From contig OZ245783.1 in assembly GCA_965227875.1 (NCBI GenBank), forward strand, positions 3,472,001-3,536,000: DNA of 64,000 nt, written 5' to 3'. The position numbers and the translations under genes are program-made. Numbering within the stretch: position 1 is the stretch's first letter; each line of letters opens with the position of its first letter. The stretch comes from G965227875 sp965227875. Lineage in GTDB: Bacteria > Pseudomonadota > Alphaproteobacteria > Rhizobiales > JAJFHC01. This document shows positions 8,185-17,146 of the stretch, piece by piece. Under the pieces are notes generated by a model. It saw only the letters and a program-made list of their open reading frames with translations. It searched no databases and was not told the DNA's origin.

Positions 8185-9228
8185 ATGACAATGCCGAAAA
8201 TTCTTCTCTACGCCGGAATTCTTGTCATCACGATTGCGGCACCTTTCCTGTTTCCCGCTTTCGGGACGCAACTGGCGACGCTCTGGCTGATGATCATCGT
8301 GGCCATCACCTGGGACATGACCGGCGGCCAGATGGGATACAACTCGCTGGGGAACATCTTCTTCTACGGAACGGGGATGTATGTCGCGGCGGTCATCGCC
8401 ATCGCGCTTGTCTACAATGTCGGCGAATACACCGACGCGTCGGGCGGTGGGACGTTCAAGTTCACGTCGGCCGAATATTTCACGGGCCTCATCCTCGGCT
8501 GCATCGGGGCGGGGATTTTCTGCGCGATCTCCGCCATCATCGTCGGTTTCATCACCTTCGGCCTGCGCGGTCCCTATTTCGCGATCGGTACGCTCGGCGT
8601 CGCCATCGCGGCCGGCGAACTGGTCTCGAACTGGGACTGGATCGGCGGCGGGCAGGGGATTGCGCTGCCCGTCTATCCGGGTGATCTCGACCAGGGTAAG
8701 ATATTCTTCTACTTCCTGTTCGCGGGCCTCGGCGTGGCGGTGTTCCTGTTCTCCAAGTGGCTCTACGAAACCCGCTTCGGACGGGCGCTGAACGCCATCC
8801 GGGATGACGAGGCGAAGGCCGAGGGCATGGGGATCCACACCCTGCGCTACAAGCTCATCGCCTGGTCGATCGCGGCCTTCTTCGTCGGCATCGCCGGTGG
8901 CATCTCGGGCTTTCAGCTCATCCACTTCGAGCCGCTCGAGACCGCCTACCAGACCATCAATCTCGGGATCTTCATGGTCGTGTGCGTGCTGCTCGGCGGC
9001 AAGGGCACGCTTTGGGGGCCGGTCGTGGGCGCCATCATGTTCCACGTCTTCAAGGAAGTGACCTGGAACTATTTCCTCGGCTGGCAGTGGGTTGCGCTCG
9101 GCGCGCTGATCGTCGTGACCGTCGTATACTTCCAGGATGGCGTGCTCGGCTGGCTCATGCACAAGAAGCCTGAATGGTTCGGTATCCGTGTCGAACAGAA
9201 AAACGCCAGTGCGGAGGCCGCCGAATGA
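8185..9228 (+). CDS. livM: Branched-chain amino-acid ABC transporter permease (LivM type)
   Basis: Second inner-membrane permease, 347 aa, with 8-10 hydrophobic helices. The family segment FGLRGPYFAIGTLGVA and the coupling loop GRALNAIRDDEAKAEGMGI (about 200-218) are clear. The ATG follows GGAGGGCGCC. Its stop overlaps the start of the first ATPase gene (ATGA at 9225-9228). LivM members often carry an extended N-terminus; here it is short and begins directly with a membrane helix. Confidence 0.92.
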   Translation: MTMPKILLYAGILVITIAAPFLFPAFGTQLATLWLMIIVAITWDMTGGQMGYNSLGNIFFYGTGMYVAAVIAIALVYNVGEYTDASGGGTFKFTSAEYFTGLILGCIGAGIFCAISAIIVGFITFGLRGPYFAIGTLGVAIAAGELVSNWDWIGGGQGIALPVYPGDLDQGKIFFYFLFAGLGVAVFLFSKWLYETRFGRALNAIRDDEAKAEGMGIHTLRYKLIAWSIAAFFVGIAGGISGFQLIHFEPLETAYQTINLGIFMVVCVLLGGKGTLWGPVVGAIMFHVFKEVTWNYFLGWQWVALGALIVVTVVYFQDGVLGWLMHKKPEWFGIRVEQKNASAEAAE

Positions 9229-9968
9229 GTGCGATCATCGAAGTACGCGACACGAGCAAGTCGTTCGGCGGCGTCGTCGCGAACAAGAACATATCCATCG
9301 ACGTCGAAGACGGGGCGATTACCGCCCTGATCGGACCTAACGGTTCGGGCAAGACCACGCTGTTCAACTCCATCGTGGGCTATCACCCGATCGACCAGGG
9401 CTCGATCAAGTTCCAGGGTCAGGAGATCTCCAAGCTCCAGGTCCAGGACATCGCGCGCCTGGGCCTGCTGAGAACCTTTCAGCAGACCCGTATCTACACG
9501 GCCATGAACTGCGTGGAGAACATGCTGATCTCCATGCCGCACCGGAAGATGGGCTTTTCGGACATGTTCAGCCGCAACTCGAAGAAGGACTTCGAACGGG
9601 CCGAACACCTGCTTGATTTCGTCGGGCTCTACGAGAAGCGGCTGTTGCGTTCGGGATCGCTGTCCTTCGGTCAGCAGAAGCTTCTCGAGTTCGCCATGGC
9701 CCTGATGAACGAACCCACAGTGCTGATGCTCGACGAACCGACGGCGGGCATCAACCCGACGCTCATCAACGGGCTCATCGACCGGCTCATCCGGGCCAAC
9801 CAGGAGTTCGGCATCACGCTGTTCGTCATCGAGCACAACATGCGCGTGGTGATGAACCTGGCACAGCATATCTACTGTCTGGCCCACGGCGAACTTCTCG
9901 CGGAAGGAACGCCGGAAGAGATCCAGAACGACCAGCGCGTGATCGACGCATATCTGGGAGCACACTGA
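9225..9968 (+). CDS. livG: Branched-chain amino-acid ABC transporter ATP-binding protein (LivG type)
   Basis: Cytoplasmic ABC ATPase of 247 aa. Walker A GPNGSGKT at residues 37-44, signature LSFGQQKLLE in place of LSGGQ (an S-F-G variant seen in this family), and Walker B VLMLDEPTAGINP followed by the switch histidine in FVIEHNM. Start at 9225 fits the ATGA overlap with livM and the normal LivG N-terminus (IIEVRDTSKSFGG). Stop and next start overlap (TGATG), so the two ATPases are coupled. Energises uptake by the LivH/LivM channel. Confidence 0.93.
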   Translation: MSAIIEVRDTSKSFGGVVANKNISIDVEDGAITALIGPNGSGKTTLFNSIVGYHPIDQGSIKFQGQEISKLQVQDIARLGLLRTFQQTRIYTAMNCVENMLISMPHRKMGFSDMFSRNSKKDFERAEHLLDFVGLYEKRLLRSGSLSFGQQKLLEFAMALMNEPTVLMLDEPTAGINPTLINGLIDRLIRANQEFGITLFVIEHNMRVVMNLAQHIYCLAHGELLAEGTPEEIQNDQRVIDAYLGAH

Positions 9969-10867
9969 TGGCAGCGACAGAAAACAACGGCGCCGGCGGC
10001 GCCGAGGAACAGAAGGGCAAGAGCCGGCTCAGCGGTTACGGGGGCGGCGACGTATCCACTGTGCTGTCCGTCGACGACGTCGCGCGCGAAGCGCAGAAGA
10101 TCGCCGGCGAAGCGCCGAAGCCGGAGGAACTCGAAAAGCTCGTCAACGGCGAGACCTTCCTCTCGATCAACGAGCTGCGCGCCGGCTACGGCGCCATGGA
10201 GATCCTCCACAACTTCTCGCTGAGGGTCGGCAGCGGCCAGTCGCTGTGTCTCATCGGACCCAACGGCGCGGGCAAGTCCACGGTGCTGCACTCCATCTTC
10301 GGCTTCACCAACATCTATGGCGGCGAGATCATTGTCGGCGGCAAGAACGTCACGAAGAAGCAGCCCAACGAGAAGCTGCGCGACGCGGGGATCGCCTACA
10401 TCCTCCAGGACAACTCCGTCTTCCCGAACATGACCGTGGAAGAAAACCTCTGGATGGGCGGTTTCCTCAAGGAGCGCACGGACGAGGCCAAGGAAGCGGC
10501 AGAGAAGGTGTTCCAGAAGTACGACCGTCTGGCCAATCGTCGTTCGCAGCCTGCTCGCGTGCTTTCCGGCGGTGAACGGCGCCTGCTTGAGATTTCCCGG
10601 GCGCTGGTGATGAACCCGGACGTGTTGCTCGTCGACGAGCCTTCCATCGGCCTCGAACCGCGCTATATCGACATGGTCTTCGAGATCCTGGACGACCTGC
10701 AGAACGCCGAGGGCAAGACCATCGTCATGGTCGAGCAGAACGCCAAGAAGGGACTGGATTTCGCCGATATCGGCTACGTCCTTGTCTCCGGGCAGCTGGC
10801 CAAGGCAGGTCCCGGCAAGGAGCTTCTCGACGACCCCGACGTCGGCCGCCTCTTCCTGGGAGGCTAG
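9968..10867 (+). CDS. livF: Branched-chain amino-acid ABC transporter ATP-binding protein (LivF type) with N-terminal extension
   Basis: Second ABC ATPase, 299 aa. Walker A GPNGAGKST at 97-105, signature LSGGERRLLEISRAL, Walker B VLLVDEPSIGLEP and switch VMVEQNAKKG. Typical LivF proteins are about 235 aa and begin near FLSINELRAGYG. Here that motif starts at residue 64, so there is an extra N-terminal segment of about 63 residues that is acidic, low in hydrophobics and Gly/Ala-rich at the start. The start codon is fixed by the TGATG overlap with livG, so the extension seems real. It may be regulatory; no known domain recognised. Confidence 0.92.
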   Translation: MAATENNGAGGAEEQKGKSRLSGYGGGDVSTVLSVDDVAREAQKIAGEAPKPEELEKLVNGETFLSINELRAGYGAMEILHNFSLRVGSGQSLCLIGPNGAGKSTVLHSIFGFTNIYGGEIIVGGKNVTKKQPNEKLRDAGIAYILQDNSVFPNMTVEENLWMGGFLKERTDEAKEAAEKVFQKYDRLANRRSQPARVLSGGERRLLEISRALVMNPDVLLVDEPSIGLEPRYIDMVFEILDDLQNAEGKTIVMVEQNAKKGLDFADIGYVLVSGQLAKAGPGKELLDDPDVGRLFLGG

Positions 10868-10873
10868 GGCGTC

Positions 10874-11548
10874 GTGTCCTTCCGCCGTTCCCTGCATCGT
10901 TTCGTTCCGGGGAACCGGCGGGGAGGGGCTTCGCGCTTTCCGAGTGGACCAGGGCAGCGCCTGTTTGCGCTGTCCGTCGTCGCCATTGCGGCGGTGTTCG
11001 CCGTGGCCGGATTCGCGCCCTCGGCCAAAGCCCGCGTAAAGGTCACGAAGTCGGTCTCACACTACGACATCAAGGGAAAGACCGCCCGGCAGTTGCAGCG
11101 GGCGATGGACCGGCGAGGACCCGTCGACCGCAACGACGGATCGCGGCAGTGGGCACAGGTAAACTGGTACGTGAACTGGAAGTACCGATACCGGTCGGAC
11201 GCCAAGGGATGTCGGATCACGTCCGTGGACACGACCGTATCGGTGAAATACCGGATGCCGCGCTGGCGCAACATCGCGGCCGGAAGCACCAATCTGCAAA
11301 GGTCCTGGCGGCGCACGATGGCGGCCCTGCGCAAGCACGAGGACCGGCACGCCCGGCACGGCATTTCAGCGGCGCGCGATATCGATGCCGCCATTGCCCG
11401 CATGAAACCGCGCCGGTCCTGCGACGAACTTGCGCGCGCCGCCAACGCCCTGGGTAAGCGGATCGTCCGGCGGTACAATCGCCGTGACGTTGACTACGAC
11501 CGGCGCACGCGCCATGGCGCGACGGAAATTCCCGCCCTGCGCGACTGA
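10874..11548 (+). CDS. Secreted DUF922-type putative zinc protease
   Basis: 224 aa, GTG start six bases after livF. A basic N-terminus and one hydrophobic helix (about 30-50) suggest a signal peptide or anchor, so the protein is probably periplasmic. The body has the DUF922 layout: SVSHYDIKGKTARQL near 60-74 and HEDRHARHG at 155-163, whose HExxH-type motif is the expected zinc site. Activity has not been shown for this family as far as I know. Probably co-transcribed with the ABC operon by position, but functionally unrelated to uptake in any obvious way. Confidence 0.8.
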   Translation: MSFRRSLHRFVPGNRRGGASRFPSGPGQRLFALSVVAIAAVFAVAGFAPSAKARVKVTKSVSHYDIKGKTARQLQRAMDRRGPVDRNDGSRQWAQVNWYVNWKYRYRSDAKGCRITSVDTTVSVKYRMPRWRNIAAGSTNLQRSWRRTMAALRKHEDRHARHGISAARDIDAAIARMKPRRSCDELARAANALGKRIVRRYNRRDVDYDRRTRHGATEIPALRD

Positions 11549-11689
11549 TTTGCCGGGCTTCAGGACACTGTCCGTCGCTTGCGTGGACAGACATGTCGCG
11601 ACTGCAACAGTAATTGGCCGCCGGTTGCCCGATATGCGAAGATCGCAAGCGCGGAGCTTGCAAGTTGCCCTTCACCCGAGAGGTGCGCC

Positions 11690-13072
11690 ATGACCGCAAG
11701 TGTCTTCGACCTGTTCAAGATCGGCATAGGTCCGTCCAGTTCCCATACGGTGGGACCGATGGTGGCCGCGCGGGCCTTTCTCGAGGAACTCGAGGCCGCG
11801 GGCGATTTCGGCAAGGTTGCCCGGGTTCACGTTTCCCTGCATGGATCCCTGGCCTTTACCGGCAAGGGACACGGCACCGATACCGCCATCCAGCTTGGTC
11901 TTGCCGGTGAGCGTCCGGACCGGATCGACCCGGACGACGTGGACGGCATTCTCGACACCATCCGGTCGACCGGCGCCATCCGTTTGCTCGGGACACACCG
12001 GATCCCCTTTGTCGAGGAGCATGACCTCGAACTCGACTATGACCATATCCTTCCCGCGCACTCGAACGGCATGCAGTTCACCGCTTTCGACGCCGACCGG
12101 AACGTTCTTTCCAGACGGGTGATCTACTCGATCGGCGGCGGATTCATCGCGAGCGAGGAGGAACTTGCGTCCACGGCACCGGTGATCCTCGACGATGCGG
12201 ACCTGCCGTTTCCCTTCCGGACCGCAGGGGAAATGCTCGACATGGCCTCACGGTCGTCGAAGACGATCGTCGAGATGGTCATGGCCAACGAGTGTGCCAG
12301 GCGTCCGGAACAGGAGGTGCGCGACGGCATCATGCGCATCTGGGGGGTGATGTCCGGCTGCATAGACCGGGGGCTGTCCGCGGACGGCAAGCTGCCGGGC
12401 AGCCTCGCCGTGCGCCGACGGGCCGCCGGCATTCACCGCGAACTGGTTGCCGATGCCGGACGCAACGCCAAGCTGCCCCATGACTGCATCGACTGGACGA
12501 GCCTCTACGCCATTGCCGTCAACGAGGAAAACGCCGCCGGCGGACGCATCGTCACCGCACCCACGAACGGCGCAGCCGGCGTGATCCCTGCGACGATCCG
12601 GTATTACCGGGATTTCTTCCCCGCCAGCACGGATGACGGCATCGTCAGTTTCCTTCTGGCCGCCACGGCCGTCGGTTCGCTCATCAAGCTCAACGCCTCC
12701 ATTTCGGGCGCGGAGATGGGCTGCCAGGGCGAGGTCGGCTCGGCCTGCGCCATGGCGGCCGCCGGGCTCGCCGCAGCGCTTGGCGGCACCAATTCGCAGA
12801 TCGAGAACGCCGCGGAAATCGGGCTCGAACACCATCTCGGAATGACCTGCGATCCCGTCGGCGGGCTCGTGCAGATCCCCTGCATCGAACGCAACGCGAT
12901 GGGCGCTGTCAAGGCCATCAACGCAGCATCTCTCGCGCTCAAGGGAGACGGTACGCACTACGTCTCCCTGGACGCCGTCATCGAGACCATGCGCCAGACC
13001 GGGTGCGACATGGCGAGCAAGTACAAGGAGACCAGCCAGGGCGGTCTCGCGGTGAACGTAGTTGCCTGTTAG
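11690..13072 (+). CDS. sdaA: L-serine dehydratase, iron-sulfur type, single chain
   Basis: Converts L-serine to pyruvate and ammonia, using an oxygen-labile 4Fe-4S cluster. 460 aa, the usual length for the one-chain form with beta and alpha parts fused. Seen: SIGIGPSSSHT-like segment (GIGPSSSHTVGPM, residues 12-24), GCQGEVGSACAMAAAG, PCIERNAMGAVKA and the C-terminal GCDMASKYKETSQGGLA with the cluster cysteines. ATG 11690 was chosen because SdaA proteins begin just before the FDLFKIGIGPSSSHT motif and GAGAGG lies upstream. Stands alone with a 140-bp leader. Confidence 0.96.
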   Translation: MTASVFDLFKIGIGPSSSHTVGPMVAARAFLEELEAAGDFGKVARVHVSLHGSLAFTGKGHGTDTAIQLGLAGERPDRIDPDDVDGILDTIRSTGAIRLLGTHRIPFVEEHDLELDYDHILPAHSNGMQFTAFDADRNVLSRRVIYSIGGGFIASEEELASTAPVILDDADLPFPFRTAGEMLDMASRSSKTIVEMVMANECARRPEQEVRDGIMRIWGVMSGCIDRGLSADGKLPGSLAVRRRAAGIHRELVADAGRNAKLPHDCIDWTSLYAIAVNEENAAGGRIVTAPTNGAAGVIPATIRYYRDFFPASTDDGIVSFLLAATAVGSLIKLNASISGAEMGCQGEVGSACAMAAAGLAAALGGTNSQIENAAEIGLEHHLGMTCDPVGGLVQIPCIERNAMGAVKAINAASLALKGDGTHYVSLDAVIETMRQTGCDMASKYKETSQGGLAVNVVAC

Positions 13073-13249
13073 GCGTCGGTCGGCGTCTCCAACGTCCGGA
13101 TCATGATTGCGGTGCCTTCGATCCTGCGCTCGACGGGGCTTTCGGAGCGAGAATCGGCACTGGCAAATCCATGCGAGCGAACTTATCCTTGCCGGCTCCA
13201 GCTACACGGCTGATGCAGACGCCGTCACTCCAGAACGAGAACCCGATAC

Positions 13250-14641
13250 ATGAGCGAAGACATCCAGTCCGTACTAGACCACGCCGACGCGAACCTCGAT
13301 GCGAGCCTCGAACGCCTGTTCGACCTCGTGCGGATCGAGAGCATTTCCACCGATACCGCCTATTCCGAGGCCTGCCGCAAGGCGGCGGAGTGGCTCAACG
13401 GCGAATTCGAGGGGCTTGGTTTCGAGACCTCGGTCCGCGACACGCCGGGTCACCCGGTGGTGGTGGCCCACTATGCCCCGCCCGGACGGGGCAATGCGCT
13501 CCATGTGCTGTTCTACGGGCACTATGACGTCCAGCCCGTCGACCCGCTCAACCTCTGGGATGCGCCGCCATTCGAACCGCGCCTCGTCGAAGGTCCGGAC
13601 GGCGCGCGTCAGATCGTCGGGCGCGGCGCCTGCGACGACAAGGGCCAGCTCATGACCTTCGTCGAGGCCTGTCGCGCCTACATTCAGGATCACGGCGAAC
13701 TGCCTGTCCGGGTCACGATGATCATCGAGGGCGAGGAGGAATGCGGAAGCGTCAACCTGGACACGTTCCTCGAGGACAACCGCGACGAACTTGCAGCCGA
13801 CGTTGCGCTTATCTGCGACACCGGCATGTGGGACGCGAAGACGCCTGCCATCACGACCATGCTGCGCGGCCTGCTCGGTATCGAGGTCGTGGTCACCGGT
13901 CCCGATCTCGACCTGCATTCGGGTATGTATGGCGGCGCGGCGCGAAACCCGATCCACGTCCTGACCCGCATCATGGCCGATCTGCGGGACGATGACGGCC
14001 GGGTGCAGGTTCCGGGTTTCTACGACGGGGTGCCGGAAATTCCGGAAACCGTGCAGGAGCAATGGCGGAACCTCGATTTCAGCGAAGCCGCGTTTCTGGG
14101 CGAGATCGGACTCGCCAATCCTGCCGGGGAAACCGGACGAAGCGTGCTCGAACAGATCTGGTCGAGGCCCACATGCGAAATCAACGGGATCGTGGGCGGC
14201 TACACCGGCGAGGGAACCAAGACCGTCATTCCCTCGAAGGCATCCGCCAAGATCACCTGCCGCCTTGTCGGCAAGCAGGACCCGTTCGCCATCCGGGACG
14301 CCTTCAAGCAGTTCGTGCGCGACCGGCTGCCGTCCGACTGCAAGGTCGAGTTCATCGACCATGGCGCGGGCGCGGCCATCGAGGTGGATACGACCACGCC
14401 GCATGTGCAGAAGGCGGCCGGCGCACTGAACGAGGAATTCGGCCGCGAAACCGTGATGATGGGCTGCGGCGGCTCCATCCCGGTTGTCGAGAGCTTCCGC
14501 CGTATCCTCGGCATGGACAGCCTGCTCATCGGCTTCGGCCTCAATGACGACCGGATCCACAGCCCCAACGAGAAGTACAACCTGTCGAGCTACCACCACG
14601 GGATCCGGAGCTGGGTCCGCGTGCTCGACGCGTTGAGATAG
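13250..14641 (+). CDS. M20-family metallopeptidase (dipeptidase/carnosinase-like)
   Basis: Zinc-dependent cytosolic peptidase or amidohydrolase of 463 aa. Metal ligands are visible: GHYDVQP (H91, D93), GRGACDDKGQ (D129/D130), EGEEECGS (about 160-167, with the catalytic Glu) and a C-terminal histidine region. A dimerisation-lid segment lies in the middle (LDLHSGMYGGAARNP). It resembles the dipeptidase/carnosinase branch. First gene of a three-gene run with a thioesterase and an enoyl-CoA hydratase (gaps of 10 and 8 bp), so its natural substrate may be an N-acyl or peptide conjugate handled by that pathway. This is inference. Confidence 0.92.
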   Translation: MSEDIQSVLDHADANLDASLERLFDLVRIESISTDTAYSEACRKAAEWLNGEFEGLGFETSVRDTPGHPVVVAHYAPPGRGNALHVLFYGHYDVQPVDPLNLWDAPPFEPRLVEGPDGARQIVGRGACDDKGQLMTFVEACRAYIQDHGELPVRVTMIIEGEEECGSVNLDTFLEDNRDELAADVALICDTGMWDAKTPAITTMLRGLLGIEVVVTGPDLDLHSGMYGGAARNPIHVLTRIMADLRDDDGRVQVPGFYDGVPEIPETVQEQWRNLDFSEAAFLGEIGLANPAGETGRSVLEQIWSRPTCEINGIVGGYTGEGTKTVIPSKASAKITCRLVGKQDPFAIRDAFKQFVRDRLPSDCKVEFIDHGAGAAIEVDTTTPHVQKAAGALNEEFGRETVMMGCGGSIPVVESFRRILGMDSLLIGFGLNDDRIHSPNEKYNLSSYHHGIRSWVRVLDALR

Positions 14642-14651
14642 GAAGAACCGG

Positions 14652-15089
14652 GTGCCGGAAACGTCTTTCACCGTTGCCGACGGCGAGAAGATCCTCGCCG
14701 ACATGTTCGCGCCGTGGGTGCTCGAACTCGGGCTGAGCGTGGAAGAAGTCACCCCGGACTCCGCTGACCTGAGGCTGCCGTTCTCGGAGAAGCTCTGCCG
14801 GGTGGGGGGCATGGTCTGCGGCCAGGCCATGGTCTCCGCCGCGGACACGGCCATGGTGATCGCCATCTCTTCCGCGCTCGGCGGATTCGTGCCCATCGGG
14901 ACCGTCGACATGACCGTCAACTACATGCGGCCGGCCGCCGGCAGCGACCTGCTGCTCACCGCCCGGATAATGCGCATGGGCCGCACCATGTGTTTCTGCA
15001 ACACCATGCTGTCGACCGCCGATGACGGCCGGGACTGCGCCCATGTGGTGGGAACCTATGCGCTTCCGCCCGCACCTTCGAAAGCCTGA
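14652..15089 (+). CDS. PaaI-type hotdog-fold thioesterase
   Basis: Acyl-CoA thioesterase family, 145 aa, GTG start. The conserved GGMVCGQAMVSAADTAM helix and the VDMTVNYMRPA strand of PaaI-like enzymes are present, with D at the usual acidic position in the helix. Lies between the M20 peptidase and the enoyl-CoA hydratase in one operon, consistent with release of free CoA from an acyl- or hydroxyacyl-CoA intermediate. Confidence 0.9.
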   Translation: MPETSFTVADGEKILADMFAPWVLELGLSVEEVTPDSADLRLPFSEKLCRVGGMVCGQAMVSAADTAMVIAISSALGGFVPIGTVDMTVNYMRPAAGSDLLLTARIMRMGRTMCFCNTMLSTADDGRDCAHVVGTYALPPAPSKA

Positions 15090-15097
15090 GGAACGAG

Positions 15098-15889
15098 ATG
15101 AGCGACTACGAGACGATACAGTTTTCGGTCGAGGACGGCGTGGCGAACATCGTGCTCGACCGGCCGGACTCCGCCAACGGTCTGACCCTGACCATGTGCG
15201 AGGAACTTCACGACGCAGCCATCCGGTGCGACCGGGACGACGGGGTGAGGGCGGTTCTGATATCGGCGAACGGCAAGATGTTCTGTGCCGGCGGCGACAT
15301 CAAGTTCTTCCGCGAGGCGGGCAACGACGTTGGCGACGTGGTCATCCGCATGACGCACGCCTTCCATGCCGCCATTTCCCTGTTCAACCGCATGGCCGCA
15401 CCGGTCGTCATCGCCGTCAACGGCACGGCGGCGGGCGGCGGACTGAGTTTCGCGATCTCCGGCGACATCGTCATATCCGCCCGGTCGGCCAAATTCTGCC
15501 TTGCCTATACGGCGGCGGCCCTGTCGCCCGACGGCAGCTCGTCCTGGTTCCTGCCCAGGCTCATCGGACTGCGGCGGGCGCGGGAACTCATGCTGACCAA
15601 CCGGGTTCTGAGTGCCGACGAGGCACTTCAGTACGGCATGATCGATCGTGTCGTCGACGACGAGGCGCTCGCCGGCGAGGCCCGTGCGCAGGCCGCCGCA
15701 TTCGCCTCGGGCCCGACGCAGGCCTACGGAGCGGTCAAGTCGCTCCTCAACGATACGTTCTCCCAGGGTCTCGAGGCGCAGATGGAGGCGGAAAGCCGCG
15801 CGATCGCGGTTCAGGCGTCGTCGGCGGATGGCCAGGAGGGAATCCGGGCCTTCGTCGAGAAACGCAAACCGAATTTCACCGGTTCCTGA
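15098..15889 (+). CDS. Enoyl-CoA hydratase/isomerase family protein (PaaG-like)
   Basis: Crotonase-fold enzyme, 263 aa. The two oxyanion-hole segments are present: CAGGDIKFF (63-71) and NGTAAGGG. At the catalytic position the sequence is LSPDGSSSWFLPRLIG, with Asp where hydratases carry a catalytic Glu. This pattern is typical of isomerases such as PaaG (ring-epoxide isomerase) rather than classical hydratases. Ends the peptidase-thioesterase-crotonase run. Cytoplasmic; exact substrate unknown. Confidence 0.9.
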   Translation: MSDYETIQFSVEDGVANIVLDRPDSANGLTLTMCEELHDAAIRCDRDDGVRAVLISANGKMFCAGGDIKFFREAGNDVGDVVIRMTHAFHAAISLFNRMAAPVVIAVNGTAAGGGLSFAISGDIVISARSAKFCLAYTAAALSPDGSSSWFLPRLIGLRRARELMLTNRVLSADEALQYGMIDRVVDDEALAGEARAQAAAFASGPTQAYGAVKSLLNDTFSQGLEAQMEAESRAIAVQASSADGQEGIRAFVEKRKPNFTGS

Positions 15890-16182
15890 GCGACCGCTCC
15901 CGCGGAGGGCCTCGCAGGTGTTCAAAAGGCCGCGTATGGGACTTGCGGATATCCTGACAAATGTGACAGCATGACCTCCGCAAGAGGGAGAGGCGTGACG
16001 GTCCAGCCGGCGCACTCGCATAACTGCCGGAACGAATTGCAGAAATAGCAAACCGGCTTGAAGTGCGTCAGTATCCGTGACCAGCCCCGCCATCGGGACA
16101 GTGTGTCAGGGCGCCCTGCCTTTGCGTGGCCGCTGCATTGAGCGTTCGGCCGTTGAGGGGACAGGAGAGGGCGACGCGGTCC

Positions 16183-17139
16183 ATGGGAAAAATCGTAACT
16201 ATGATCCTCCAGCGCCTCGGCTTGGGTGTGCTGGTGCTCTTCGCGGTTTCGGTCATCATCTTCATCGGCGTCGAATTTCTCCCAGGCGACATTGCACAGG
16301 AAATACTCGGACAGTCGGCCACGCCCGAGACGGTGGCGGCCTTCCGGCGTGAGCTCGGTCTCGACCAGCCGCCCTACATCCGCTATTTCGCCTGGCTCTT
16401 CGACATTCTCCAGGGCGACTTCGGCAAGTCGCTGGCAAGCCAGCGCGAGATCTCGGAACTCATCGGGGTCCGTTTCCTCAATACGCTGTTCCTCGCACTT
16501 GTCGCCGCGGCGATCTCCGTGCCGCTCGCGGTCACGCTGGGCCTGCTGGCGGCTCTGTACCGCAATTCCTGGTTCGACCGGACGGTCAATGTCGCGACGC
16601 TGTCCTCGATTTCCTTCCCGGAATTCTTCGTCGCCTACATCCTCATCCTCGTGCTGGCCATCAACGCGGGCATGTTCCCGTCCCTCTCCAAGGTGGATAT
16701 CGACATGCCGCTCGGAGAGCGGATCTACCGCACCTTCCTGCCGGCGCTGACCCTTACGCTGGTGGTCGTTGCGCACATGATGCGCATGACGCGTGCGGCG
16801 ATCATCAACCTGCTCGCCAGTTCCTACATCGAAATGGCGAACCTCAAGGGTTTGAAGCGGGCCCGGGTCATCGTCCACCATGCCCTGCCCAACGCCTGGG
16901 CGCCGATCATCAACGTGATCGTGATCAATCTGGCGTATCTTATCGTCGGCGTCGTGGTGGTCGAAGTGGTCTTCGTTTATCCGGGGCTGGGCCAGCTTAT
17001 CGTCGACTCGGTGCAGAAGCGCGATATTCCCGTCGTGCAGGCATGCTGCATGATCTTCGCGGCGACCTACATCCTTCTCAACCTGACCGCGGACATATTG
17101 TCGATCCTGACCAATCCGCGGCTGCTGCATCCACGGTGA
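16183..17139 (+). CDS. Dipeptide/oligopeptide-type ABC transporter permease (DppB-like)
   Basis: Inner-membrane permease, 318 aa, six main hydrophobic helices. The N-terminal pattern FLPGDIAQEILGQSA and the coupling motif ASSYIEMANLKGLKRARVIVHHALPNA (EAA loop, about 215-240) are diagnostic. ATG 16183 is preceded by GGAGAGGG at somewhat long spacing; an alternative ATG lies at 16201. First of a three-gene transporter unit with the second permease and a fused ATPase. No substrate-binding protein gene is adjacent. Confidence 0.92.
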   Translation: MGKIVTMILQRLGLGVLVLFAVSVIIFIGVEFLPGDIAQEILGQSATPETVAAFRRELGLDQPPYIRYFAWLFDILQGDFGKSLASQREISELIGVRFLNTLFLALVAAAISVPLAVTLGLLAALYRNSWFDRTVNVATLSSISFPEFFVAYILILVLAINAGMFPSLSKVDIDMPLGERIYRTFLPALTLTLVVVAHMMRMTRAAIINLLASSYIEMANLKGLKRARVIVHHALPNAWAPIINVIVINLAYLIVGVVVVEVVFVYPGLGQLIVDSVQKRDIPVVQACCMIFAATYILLNLTADILSILTNPRLLHPR

Positions 17140-17146
17140 GGGCGAC

